Source: Clostridiaceae bacterium (GTDB lineage: Bacteria > Bacillota > Clostridia > Peptostreptococcales > Natronincolaceae). From it: a stretch of 64,000 nt of DNA. Position 1 is the stretch's first letter, and each line of letters starts with the position of its first letter. The notes below the pieces were generated by a model. It was not told where the DNA came from. It saw only the letters and a program-made list of their open reading frames with translations, and made no database searches. Made by a program: the position numbers and the translations under genes. Location: the NCBI GenBank assembly GCA_018432235.1, contig JAHDLO010000017.1:1-64000 (forward strand). The letters run 5' to 3'. Below, piece by piece: positions 49,691 through 58,039 of this stretch.

Positions 49691-50434
49691 ATGCCTGTGA
49701 TGTTTCAGTATGTCCCTTATGGAGATAATGGTATTGTAATAGAGGCGGGTACAAGCATATCGGTTGAAACCCATTACAAAATAAAGGGGCTTCATAGTGT
49801 AATTGAAGGCAGTAGGGAATTGATCGAAGGCATTGAGGAAATTATCCCTACTTATACGACTTTAATGATATTATATAATCCCCTAAGAACCAGTTATAAT
49901 AAGCTGGTAGATAGTATTAGTGCCTTAGAGGAGCTAAGCCTCTCAGCAGTGGTTGCTCCTGTTGAAATTCTTCATATTCCGGTGCTTTATGGTGGTGAAA
50001 TGGGTCCGGATTTGGAGCAGGTAGCACAGCATAATGGCATTTCGGCAGAAGAGGTAGTTACTATTCATACCGAAGGTGAATATCTGATTTATATGCTGGG
50101 ATTCACACCAGGATTCCCTTATTTGGGTGGTATGTCCGAAGGCATAGCTACACCGAGATTAGAGATGCCAAGAGAAAAAATCCCTGCGGGCTCCGTTGGC
50201 ATTGCCGGTAATCAGACGGGCATATATCCCATTGATAGTCCCGGTGGCTGGCAGATAATCGGCAGGACACCAATTAAGCTTTTTGACCCCTATAGAGAGC
50301 CTCCGGTGCTATTAAAGGCAGGACAATATATCAGGTTCTATGGCATAAATGAAGCGGAATATAACCGTATAAAGGCGGCTGTCGATGATAACAGCTATGT
50401 CTTAAATATAAGCGACAGGAAGGGGAGTGAGTAG
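49691..50434 (+). CDS. pxpB: 5-oxoprolinase subunit PxpB (KipI family)
   Basis: A 247-residue AHS1-domain protein with LGFTPGFPYLGG, PAGSVGIAGNQTGIYP and SPGGWQIIGRTP. Close to the usual 240 residues. In B. subtilis the homolog KipI also inhibits the sporulation kinase KinA, but the metabolic role is the general one. Start follows GGGGGAG. Confidence 0.94.
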   Translation: MPVMFQYVPYGDNGIVIEAGTSISVETHYKIKGLHSVIEGSRELIEGIEEIIPTYTTLMILYNPLRTSYNKLVDSISALEELSLSAVVAPVEILHIPVLYGGEMGPDLEQVAQHNGISAEEVVTIHTEGEYLIYMLGFTPGFPYLGGMSEGIATPRLEMPREKIPAGSVGIAGNQTGIYPIDSPGGWQIIGRTPIKLFDPYREPPVLLKAGQYIRFYGINEAEYNRIKAAVDDNSYVLNISDRKGSE

Positions 50435-51461
50435 TTTGACATCATATATAAGTATTTTAAAGCCCGGGCTGCTAACTACCCTTCAGGATGACGGTAGAAG
50501 GGGAAAGCAGCAATATGGTATACCGGTTTCAGGGGCGATGGATCAATATGCCCTTCAGCTGGCAAATATTCTAGTGGGTAATCATCCACAGGAGGCAGCA
50601 TTGGAAATTACCCTAATGGGACCAACGATTAAATTCTGTTGCAGTACCCATGTCGGTGTGGCAGGTGGGGACTTTCCAATACTGCTTAATGGAAAAGCGG
50701 TAGCGGCTTATGAGGGTATTAGGGTAAATGAGGGAGATATTTTGTCTATTGGGTCAGCCAAGAGAGGCTGCAGAGCCTACTTAGCTATAGCTGGTGGCTT
50801 CGATGTACCCTTGGTTATGGGCAGTAGAGCCACCTACCTGAGGGGTGGCTTTGGTGGTTTTATGGGAAGGCAGCTTAAAGAAGGGGACGAAATACCTGTA
50901 AAGGCATCTAAAGAGCTAAAAGGCTCAAGAAAAATTCCTGCTGCCATGATACCGGATTATGTTGACAGCTATACTGCAAGGGTGATATTGGGTCCTGAGG
51001 CTCATCGTTTTACAGCTGAGGGCATAGATATCTTTTTAAGCAATACGTATAGGCTGACAAACCAATGTGATAGAATGGGATATCGCTTGGAGGGGCCGGT
51101 TATTAACCATACTGCCGGGGCAGATATCATCTCAGGAGGTATTAATCTTGGCGCAATACAGGTGCCGGGGCATGGGAATCCGATTATTATGATGGCGGAT
51201 AGGCAGACTACCGGAGGATATACCAAAATAGCAAATGTCATTTCGGTGGATATCCCTTACCTTGCACAGCTCAGGCCAGGAGATACACTTCGGTTTAAAA
51301 GCATAGCGCTGGAGACGGCGCATCAAATGTACATTCATCAGCATGAAAAAATTAGTGAATTAATTAACGAATTCGAACAAAATAATGTCAATTCAAGACC
51401 TCGATACTACTCGATAAAGGTCAACAATAAGCACTATCAGGTAATGGTGGAGGCGCTTTAA
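50427..51461 (+). CDS. pxpC: 5-oxoprolinase subunit PxpC (KipA family)
   Basis: A 344-residue AHS2-domain protein with LTTLQDDGRRGKQQYGIPVSG, GRAYLAIAGG-like CRAYLAIAGGFDVP and PGHGNPIIMMADRQTTGGY. GTG 50427 overlaps the end of pxpB; TTG 50436 has better spacing from AGGAAGGGG. Last gene of the unit. Confidence 0.94.
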   Translation: MSSLTSYISILKPGLLTTLQDDGRRGKQQYGIPVSGAMDQYALQLANILVGNHPQEAALEITLMGPTIKFCCSTHVGVAGGDFPILLNGKAVAAYEGIRVNEGDILSIGSAKRGCRAYLAIAGGFDVPLVMGSRATYLRGGFGGFMGRQLKEGDEIPVKASKELKGSRKIPAAMIPDYVDSYTARVILGPEAHRFTAEGIDIFLSNTYRLTNQCDRMGYRLEGPVINHTAGADIISGGINLGAIQVPGHGNPIIMMADRQTTGGYTKIANVISVDIPYLAQLRPGDTLRFKSIALETAHQMYIHQHEKISELINEFEQNNVNSRPRYYSIKVNNKHYQVMVEAL

Positions 51462-51648
51462 GCATAGAATTATAATATATAATAAATCTCTCGCTACAGA
51501 AAATGCCTCCTCAGGATTTACCTCAGCCTTCAAATGACGCAAGGCACTAAGCAATGGCGAGAAACCTTTAACCTTGTATGAACTAAAATATATACATACC
51601 GATGGTAATATGCATTTCCTTAATTATAAAAAATATGGAGGGATTAAG

Positions 51649-51969
51649 ATGATTATAACGAATACGACAGAGGTACCGGGCAAGGAGGTTTCAGAGATTC
51701 TGGGTTTGGCAAAGGGCAGCACCATCAGAGCTAAGCATATTGGAAAGGATCTGATGGCAGGCCTTAGGCATATAGTGGGTGGAGAGCTAACGGAATATAC
51801 AGAAATGATAAATGAAGCCAGAGACATTGCACTGGATTTAATGAAAAAGGATGCTGAAAAGATGGGGGCAGATGCTGTATTAAATGTAAGGCTTTCAACC
51901 TCCGCTGTAATGCAGGGCGCTGCAGAGGTATTGGCATACGGAACAGCAGTGAAACTAAAAGGCAAATAG
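51649..51969 (+). CDS. YbjQ/UPF0145 family protein
   Basis: A 106-residue protein of the YbjQ family, usually pentameric or decameric and suspected to bind metals. TTEVPGKEVSEILGLAKGST and GADAVLNVRLSTS are typical. I start at ATG 51649 after GGAGGGATT. Function unknown. Confidence 0.88.
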   Translation: MIITNTTEVPGKEVSEILGLAKGSTIRAKHIGKDLMAGLRHIVGGELTEYTEMINEARDIALDLMKKDAEKMGADAVLNVRLSTSAVMQGAAEVLAYGTAVKLKGK

Positions 51970-51978
51970 CTAAGCTGA

Positions 51979-52006
51979 AAAAACCACTTGATGAAGTGGT
52001 TTTTCT
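51979..52006. terminator. Terminator between ybjQ-like and catE-like genes
   Basis: AAAAACCACTT, loop GATG, AAGTGGTTTTT. Works on both strands; genes converge here. Confidence 0.85.
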
Positions 52007-52013
52007 GTTAAAA

Positions 52014-52874
52014 CTATAAAGTTAATAGTATTTTATTGCCGCTGGGGTCATATACTCTAAAGCTGTCGGCATCAGTAGCTACTTCTTCAGGTTTTAAAAG
52101 TCCTTCATCGGAAATTCGTCGAAGAATTTTTGTAAGCTCCTCTCGGTTTGAAAATACCAGCGAAAACTCCTCTATGCCAACAGTATCCTCTGGAGGTGGC
52201 GGTGCATTCTTACTGCTCCATATATTACAGGCAACGTGATGATGATAATCGCCGGCGGCGAAAAAAAGGGCACCGGGATAGCTTCTTTGTGTGATGTTGA
52301 GTCCTAGAATTTTATTATAGAACACCTCAGAAGCGGTTAAATCAGAAACCTGTAGATGAATATGGCCTATAGTGGTTTCAGGATGCATACCAACCCACTC
52401 TGCTTCATTATTAAGCTCAACAAACAATTCCTTGGGGGAAAGATGCTTTGTACTCATATTAACACTATCCTCCTGGAAGGACCAATCGCACCTTGGTCGA
52501 TCACAGTATATTTCTATGCCATTTTCATCTGGATCATTTAGATAGATTGCTTCGCTTACGTTATGGTCTGATAAACCCAGTAAGGAAATGTTATTGTCCA
52601 ATAGCCTCTTTAGCAGTAGTGCCAGCTCTCGCCTATTAGGGAGTCGAATGGCGATGTGATACAGACCGGTTGTTCTGTAGGGCTTATCTTTGGCCTCCGG
52701 CAAGAATTTTAATATGATTTGCGGAGGGTAGCTACCAGATGCAGATAAATACGCCCTATCATTAATCCGTTGTATAAGTCTAAAGCCCAGTAGCTTCTGA
52801 TAATAATTTAAGGATATATCCAAATCTGATGTTCTGAGCTCTATATGACCAATAATTGTATTCGCTGTATGCAT
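52014..52874 (-). CDS. Two-domain VOC protein, catechol-2,3-dioxygenase-like (CatE type)
   Basis: A 286-residue protein with two glyoxalase/dioxygenase modules. The first starts IGHIELRTSDLDISLNYYQKLLG, the second IGHIHLQVSDLTASEVFYNKILG. Metal ligands expected in the second: His of IGHIHL, His in HHHVACN and Glu of EEFSLVF-type segment. Length matches B. subtilis CatE. An oxygen-using role is odd for an anaerobe; a detoxification or other ring-related role is possible. Start follows GAGGAGGGG. Confidence 0.8.
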   Translation of the reverse strand: MHTANTIIGHIELRTSDLDISLNYYQKLLGFRLIQRINDRAYLSASGSYPPQIILKFLPEAKDKPYRTTGLYHIAIRLPNRRELALLLKRLLDNNISLLGLSDHNVSEAIYLNDPDENGIEIYCDRPRCDWSFQEDSVNMSTKHLSPKELFVELNNEAEWVGMHPETTIGHIHLQVSDLTASEVFYNKILGLNITQRSYPGALFFAAGDYHHHVACNIWSSKNAPPPPEDTVGIEEFSLVFSNREELTKILRRISDEGLLKPEEVATDADSFRVYDPSGNKILLTL

Positions 52875-53098
52875 ATGACCCCTCCTCGAGTTTTGATTAT
52901 GTCAAATTATCGGCTTTCTAATATCTATGTACCCAAGTAAAGCTTGTCTTACACTTAACAAAAACAATTATGATAATTATTTTTTATGGTAATTTATGTC
53001 ACTTAGCTAATTTCATTACTGCATGAATCTACACCAATACTAATTTTTATGATTTTCCTTAACTAAACTATAGCGTATATCCGCTAATTTCAATGCGC

Positions 53099-53155
53099 AC
53101 AAAAAGGGGCTGTCTTTTTAATGATTTACTAATCATCTTGAGGCAGCCCCTTTAA
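53099..53155 (-). terminator. Terminator of the homoserine dehydrogenase gene
   Basis: On the minus strand AAAGGGGCTGCC pairs with GACAGCCCCTTTTT; an inner GATGATTAGTAAATCATT hairpin fills the loop. Confidence 0.8.
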
Positions 53156-53179
53156 TAAATAGAAGCAAAATAAAAACTC

Positions 53180-54463
53180 CTATGCTTTATAATGATTTTC
53201 AACACGAATCAAATTGGCAATTTCAGATACTTCATCAAGGCTCTTGATTTTTTCTATAGCCTCCTGAACCCTGGATTCTATGGTTTGGTGGGTGATGAAT
53301 ACCAAAGATACCACTGGCTCACCTTCGCCCTTTTGAATGACTGTAGAGAGGCTTACAGCGCTATTGCCGAATAGTGTTGCTATTTTTCCCAGTACTCCGG
53401 GTATATCCTTGACCATAACCCTTATATAATATTCGCTTTCAGTGGCCGTCATGGACTGAAGATTTTTTTGAGCATCTGATATCGCAGTAGGCGCAGAATA
53501 TTTGCAGGACATTTTTTTCAAAATAGAAATAAGATCGGCTACCACAGCACTTCCTGTTGGCAACGATCCGGCACCTTTTCCATAATACATAAGATTTCCA
53601 ACAGCATTCCCCTTTATAAATATGCCATTATAAACATCATTAACGGCCGCCAGTGGATGGTAAGCAGGTATCAAGGTAGGATGAACCCTTAGCTCAATTG
53701 AATTTTCCCCTTGCTTTCCAATGGCTAGAAGCTTTATCACAAAGCCCAGCTCCTTGGCATACTCAATATCAATTGGAGTGATTTTGCTGATGCCTTCTCT
53801 ATAGATGTTCTCAACAGGCAAATTGGTGTTAAAGGCCAAAGCGGAGAGAATGGACAGCTTGTAGGAAGCATCATAGCCCTCAACATCTGAGGTGGGATCC
53901 GCCTCCGCATACCCCTTTGCCTGTGCTTCTGCCAGAGCTGATTTAAAATCACTGCCCTCTAAAGCCATTTTTGTGAGAATATAATTGGTTGTACCATTAA
54001 TGATACCCATTATTTCCTGTATTTGATTGGCCGCCAGACTTTCTCTGATGCTGTCAAGAATAGGGATACCGCCTGCAACACTGCCTTCGTAGTACAAATA
54101 AACACCATTTTTATTAGCGGCCCCTAAAAGCTCATCGCCGTAAGTGGCTATAACTGCTTTGTTTGCAGTAACTACATGCTTTTTGTTGTTTATCGCCCTC
54201 AAAATATAGTCCTTGGCAGGTGAAAGTCCTCCAATAAGCTCAATAACAATCTCAATTTCCTCATTATCTAATATGTCATAGGCATCAGTCGTGAATAAAT
54301 CCTTATCTATTCCTCTATCTCTATGAGATTGAACCAGTATTTTAGATAGCTCTATTTTATATCCACAGTTCTGAGTAATGGTGGTATTGTTGGTTTGGAG
54401 AATATCCCATACTCCCCTGCCAATATTACCAAATCCCAGCAGACCAACTTTAATGCTTTTCAT
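53180..54463 (-). CDS. hom: Homoserine dehydrogenase
   Basis: A 427-residue enzyme converting aspartate semialdehyde to homoserine for threonine and methionine. NAD(P) loop LLGFGNIGRGV near the N-terminus, catalytic core GIINGTTNYILTKM and EADPTSDVEGYDASYK, and a C-terminal ACT domain (about 350-420, YYIRVMVKDIPGVLGKIA) likely for threonine feedback. Start follows GGAGGAATA. Single gene. Confidence 0.95.
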   Translation of the reverse strand: MKSIKVGLLGFGNIGRGVWDILQTNNTTITQNCGYKIELSKILVQSHRDRGIDKDLFTTDAYDILDNEEIEIVIELIGGLSPAKDYILRAINNKKHVVTANKAVIATYGDELLGAANKNGVYLYYEGSVAGGIPILDSIRESLAANQIQEIMGIINGTTNYILTKMALEGSDFKSALAEAQAKGYAEADPTSDVEGYDASYKLSILSALAFNTNLPVENIYREGISKITPIDIEYAKELGFVIKLLAIGKQGENSIELRVHPTLIPAYHPLAAVNDVYNGIFIKGNAVGNLMYYGKGAGSLPTGSAVVADLISILKKMSCKYSAPTAISDAQKNLQSMTATESEYYIRVMVKDIPGVLGKIATLFGNSAVSLSTVIQKGEGEPVVSLVFITHQTIESRVQEAIEKIKSLDEVSEIANLIRVENHYKA

Positions 54464-54679
54464 ATTTATTCCTCCATTCTAATAAAAGTAAATTAAGAAC
54501 ATTGTATACAATCCGCGTGAAAAATACAAGTGTTTTTATACAGAAAACACAAAGAAATTATTTTCAAAGACCATTGTCTGAGAATAAGCTAATTTTCAAA
54601 ATGCCTTTAATAATTTACAGATTTATTGCTATACTATATAACAACAATCGAGTTCACAACCTGAAAGAGGTGTCATAAA

Positions 54680-55924
54680 TTGAATGGAGACTTTTTTTGG
54701 AGGATCATAATTCTCTTGCTGCTATTAATCCTTTCAGCTTTTTTCTCTGCCTCGGAAACGGCCCTTATGTCAATAAGCAAAATAAGGGTTAGGCATATGC
54801 TGGAGGATGGTATAGTGGGAGCTAATGCGATACAACGAATGGTGGATAATCCGGGGAAGCTACTTAGCACAATACTTGTAGGTAATAATGCCGTCAATAT
54901 TGGGGCTTCTGCTCTCGCCACCTCGTTGGCCGTGGACATGTATGGCACTAATGGCGTTGCAATTGCTACTGCTGTAATGACCATATTAGTGCTGGTATTC
55001 GCTGAAATAACACCAAAGTCTTTAGCTGCAAAAAAAAATGAACGTATTGCTTTGCTGGTGGCTAAGCCCCTAACACTAATGGTCACCCTATTAAATCCGG
55101 TTGTTATTGTCTTTACCTACCTGACCAATAAGCTGATTAAAGTATTCGGGATCAGTGTGGACAAGGATAGACCCTATATTACAGAGGAGGAGCTTAAGAC
55201 GATTGTTACCGTCAGCCATGAGGAGGGTGTCCTGGAGGTTGAAGAAAAGCAAATGATATATAATGTATTTGAGTTTGGTGACTTGAGCATTCATGATGTT
55301 ATGGTGCAGCGCACAGATATTGTTGCCTTTAATGTCAATACACCCTATGAGGAGATTATGAATACAATAAGGGAGGAGCAGTTTTCAAGATATCCGGTAT
55401 ATCAGGACAGCATCGATGACATAATCGGCATAATAAACATCAAGGACATAGCCTTTGTCGATGGGATACAGAAGGACTTCAGTATCGCTAAGCACATGCG
55501 GAAACCCTATTATACCTTTGAATTTAAGCGGATTACAGAGCTTTTTAAAATTATGAAGAAAAACAGACTGCATTTTGCTGTGGTACTGGACGAATATGGC
55601 GGTACTGCAGGAATTGTAACTATAGAAGATTTAATCGAGGAAATAGTGGGAGAAATCCAGGATGAATATGATGAGCAGGATATTGAGATTGAGGCAGTTA
55701 AGGAGGGGGAGTACCTGGTTAACGGCAGTGCTAAAATAACTATGGTTAATGAAATGCTAAGTATTAACCTAGATACTGAGGATTTTGATTCTATAGGTGG
55801 CTTTATCATAGGAGAATTAGGAAGGCTTCCAAAACAAAATGAGGTAATCATCTACAAGGATATTAAGCTTAAGGCGGAGGAAATCACAAAGAATAGAATT
55901 ATGAAGGTCAGAATTTATACATAG
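54680..55924 (+). CDS. CNNM/CorC-family membrane protein with CBS domains
   Basis: A 414-residue protein: DUF21 membrane domain (about 1-185), two CBS motifs (about 200-325) and a CorC_HlyC C-terminal domain (about 340-414). Relatives are Mg or Co efflux or transport proteins; the name hemolysin is historical. TTG 54680 follows GAGGTG by seven bases. Monocistronic, followed by a promoter and tRNA-Thr. Confidence 0.92.
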   Translation: MNGDFFWRIIILLLLLILSAFFSASETALMSISKIRVRHMLEDGIVGANAIQRMVDNPGKLLSTILVGNNAVNIGASALATSLAVDMYGTNGVAIATAVMTILVLVFAEITPKSLAAKKNERIALLVAKPLTLMVTLLNPVVIVFTYLTNKLIKVFGISVDKDRPYITEEELKTIVTVSHEEGVLEVEEKQMIYNVFEFGDLSIHDVMVQRTDIVAFNVNTPYEEIMNTIREEQFSRYPVYQDSIDDIIGIINIKDIAFVDGIQKDFSIAKHMRKPYYTFEFKRITELFKIMKKNRLHFAVVLDEYGGTAGIVTIEDLIEEIVGEIQDEYDEQDIEIEAVKEGEYLVNGSAKITMVNEMLSINLDTEDFDSIGGFIIGELGRLPKQNEVIIYKDIKLKAEEITKNRIMKVRIYT

Positions 55925-55980
55925 AGAAGGAAAGACGATAAAAGCATGAAAATTTCATAGAAAAAAATTATATTTTGTCC

Positions 55981-56009
55981 TTTACACAGAGATAAATATG
56001 TTATATAAT
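55981..56009 (+). promoter_or_regulatory. Promoter of tRNA-Thr
   Basis: TTTACA (55981-55986), 17-base spacer, perfect TATAAT (56004-56009), about 30 bases before the tRNA. Confidence 0.75.
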
Positions 56010-56041
56010 AATCTAGTGCCCAAGGGGACGGAATATAAAAT

Positions 56042-56118
56042 GCTGATGTAGCTCAGTAGGTAGAGCACTTCCTTGGTAAGGAAGAGGTTCGTGGGTTCAA
56101 GTCCCATCATCAGCTCCA
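56042..56118 (+). tRNA. tRNA-Thr (GGT anticodon)
   Basis: Acceptor GCTGATG pairs with CATCAGC. D arm GCTC/GAGC, anticodon stem CTTCC/GGAAG around loop TTGGTAA (anticodon GGT), T arm GTGGG-TTCAAGT-CCCAT, and an encoded CCA end. All arms pair. Confidence 0.97.
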
Positions 56119-56126
56119 TACATAGT

Positions 56127-56180
56127 TGAAAAAACTCGTTTTTAGCGTAGTAGCTAGGGGCGGGTTTTATATATTTTTTG
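56127..56180 (+). terminator. Terminator of tRNA-Thr
   Basis: AAAACTCG pairs with CGGGTTTT around a TAGC/GCTA inner stem, then T-rich sequence. Confidence 0.6.
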
Positions 56181-56289
56181 TCGACTTTGACCATTTTCCA
56201 GCTAAGTCTGTTGAAACGATTTGTCGTAGACTTGATTCACATGGAAAATTATAAGTTTTAAATGACTTTTATGTTACATTAATAAAAAA

Positions 56290-56356
56290 GAGAGGATTAG
56301 CGTAAGGAGGCCTGTTTAATGTCCCTAAAAAACATGCCCATAATCGCTTTCCTCTC
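56290..56356 (+). other. Structured segment enclosing a ribosome site
   Basis: GAGAGGATTAGCG pairs with CGCTTTCCTCTC. Inside, GGCCTGTTT pairs with AAACATGCC with one mismatch. The loop region holds AAGGAGG and ATG. Possible regulatory RNA or leader. Confidence 0.45.
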
Positions 56357-56384
56357 AATCTATATAATGCAATATATTTCTTGA
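56319..56384 (+). CDS. Possible 21-residue hydrophobic peptide
   Basis: ATG 56319 follows AAGGAGG by nine bases and reads MSLKNMPIIAFL then SIYIMQYIS to a TGA. A short membrane-type peptide. The 25 bases around its ribosome site and start match those of the Tat ferredoxin gene (36973-36997) with one difference. Expression is uncertain. Confidence 0.35.
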   Translation: MSLKNMPIIAFLSIYIMQYIS

Positions 56385-56653
56385 AAAATCAACAATTTGT
56401 TTCCGTACAATGACATTATCACACCGCATCATCCATATTATGGTATAATATCATTAGTGGATATTATAGACCATGGGAGTACTACTATGTTTCATGATTA
56501 AAGGCTAATAGTTTAACCCCTATTGTCTTCAGTATTTATTTAATTAGTCTCTGGACGCTAAGAAGGAAATCATTGAGCCTATATAAGCTCTCTGCCTACA
56601 TTTATTATGCAATTCTCCAATTGAGTCATCATAAAAAGACTGGAGGTGATGAG

Positions 56654-56881
56654 ATGTTTGCTGAAATCTTTATAGCAGGTGTTTTTATTTTTGCTTTATA
56701 TGCAGTGCTGTTTTACACTTATATGTTTCCGGAGGAGAGCTTTTTTGCTGGAAGACGTTGGATGTATGAAAATCCCGAACTCTCAGAGGAGGGGATAGCG
56801 CATACAAAAAAAATGGCAAAATATGCAATGATATTCCTTACTGGGGTAGTAGTGTTGTTAATTATATCATTGTTTAGATAA
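56654..56881 (+). CDS. Small two-helix membrane protein, unknown
   Basis: A 75-residue protein with hydrophobic segments at about 4-24 and 55-73 and a polar middle (PEESFFAGRRWMYENPELSEEG). Unknown function. I start at ATG 56654, after TGGAGGTGATG; the frame is open further upstream to 56573. Confidence 0.7.
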   Translation: MFAEIFIAGVFIFALYAVLFYTYMFPEESFFAGRRWMYENPELSEEGIAHTKKMAKYAMIFLTGVVVLLIISLFR

Positions 56882-57005
56882 ATGCTATTGAAGTCACTAA
56901 AGCACCTGCTAATGCATTTTTTTCTTAAATATAGGTATAGCCTACCGATTTATTGTCAATATTTACAAGTAATAAGACATTAAATCTAGGAGGTAGGTAA
57001 AAATT

Positions 57006-57296
57006 ATGGAAGAAACCTTACAAGAGAGGGCACGTCGGGTGCTGGGGAAGGGAATTAGAAAAAAGCGATTTAGACGATTAAAATCCTGGGAGGTAAGAAA
57101 TCGTTATATGCTTGGGCTTATGTTTGCTGACGATATAAAGGTTAGTGATATGGCAGAGCGTCTAGGTGTTTCTCCCCGTACAGTTCAGGCATGGATATAT
57201 GAAGGCAGAATACCCAGCAATCAAAATATTAAAAAGGTCTGCAAGGAATTAGACTGCCCTGAGGAGATACTATTCAGAGATTTAATCAATAAATAG
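57006..57296 (+). CDS. Small helix-turn-helix DNA-binding protein
   Basis: A 96-residue protein with a basic N-terminus (KGIRKKRFRRLKSWEVRNR) and an HTH around VSDMAERLGVSPRTVQAWIYEG, followed by NIKKVCKELDC. XRE/Cro-like. Start follows AGGAGGTAGG. No phage genes nearby. Confidence 0.8.
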   Translation: MEETLQERARRVLGKGIRKKRFRRLKSWEVRNRYMLGLMFADDIKVSDMAERLGVSPRTVQAWIYEGRIPSNQNIKKVCKELDCPEEILFRDLINK

Positions 57297-57308
57297 TATC
57301 CTTCATAG

Positions 57309-57338
57309 AAAGACAGCCCCAAAATCGGCTGTCTTTTA
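57309..57338. terminator. Bidirectional terminator
   Basis: AAAGACAGCC, loop of eight, GGCTGTCTTT. Between convergent genes. Confidence 0.8.
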
Positions 57339-57354
57339 ATTTATCAATTATTTG

Positions 57355-57840
57355 TTATTTTACTAGTCTTAAATTAGCTCTGCCATCAAAATGACTATCT
57401 ATGTCAATGCTCTCAGCTATTAAGAAGGGAAGTCTCATAATATGCTGGGATTCCATGGTCTTAACCATGTAGAATAAATCCTGGAGATAGGGGGTTGGGG
57501 CCATATTGTACTGTTCCCCATACTTTTTAAAATCCTTAACCTCATCGGAAATCATTAGACTTAGGGCAGATTGATAATCATTTAATTCTATTGGCGATAG
57601 GGCCTTTGGCGTAAAGCTTAAGCCCGTCAGTCTATGATAGGCTTTTTGGAAGCTATCTGCGTGTGCCCTCTCTGTTTCTGCAAATTCCAATATAATGGCT
57701 TTTATATATTCGTTGGGGGAAAGTCTTGATAATGCTAAATAAAAAGCACTGTCCTGAAGCTCCTCCTGTATATATTCCTCTAGGGCTTTTACCAGCTTTA
57801 TATAGTAATGGATACCCTCAAAGTTTACCGATGGTTGCAT
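57355..57840 (-). CDS. Ferritin-like diiron-fold protein
   Basis: A 161-residue four-helix protein. EEYIQEELQDSAFY, EFAETERAHADSFQ (ExxH), SDEVKDFKKY and ESQHIM (ExxH) place Glu and His as in ferritin-like/rubrerythrin diiron sites. No rubredoxin cysteines. Likely peroxide or iron handling. Start follows GGGAGGTG. Confidence 0.8.
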   Translation of the reverse strand: MQPSVNFEGIHYYIKLVKALEEYIQEELQDSAFYLALSRLSPNEYIKAIILEFAETERAHADSFQKAYHRLTGLSFTPKALSPIELNDYQSALSLMISDEVKDFKKYGEQYNMAPTPYLQDLFYMVKTMESQHIMRLPFLIAESIDIDSHFDGRANLRLVK

Positions 57841-58039
57841 TAAAAAACACCTCCCTAGTATATTACATAGTATTCAAATGGAGCATTGTGTGCAACCGCA
57901 AAGTAAAGGGGATTTATGATCTATTTAATCATATTGATATGACAGTTTATTGAATAATTTATGCTGGTCTTCTAAATTTGTGAGGGAATGAACATAGGCC
58001 TCCACTGACTCATAATATAAAAAAGGAGGAGGCGATTTT

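Noticed and set aside
52966..52990. Fur/PerR-like ATTATGATAATTATT upstream of the CatE-like gene
   Set aside because: The sequence is AT-rich and only one half-site is good; chance match is likely in this composition.
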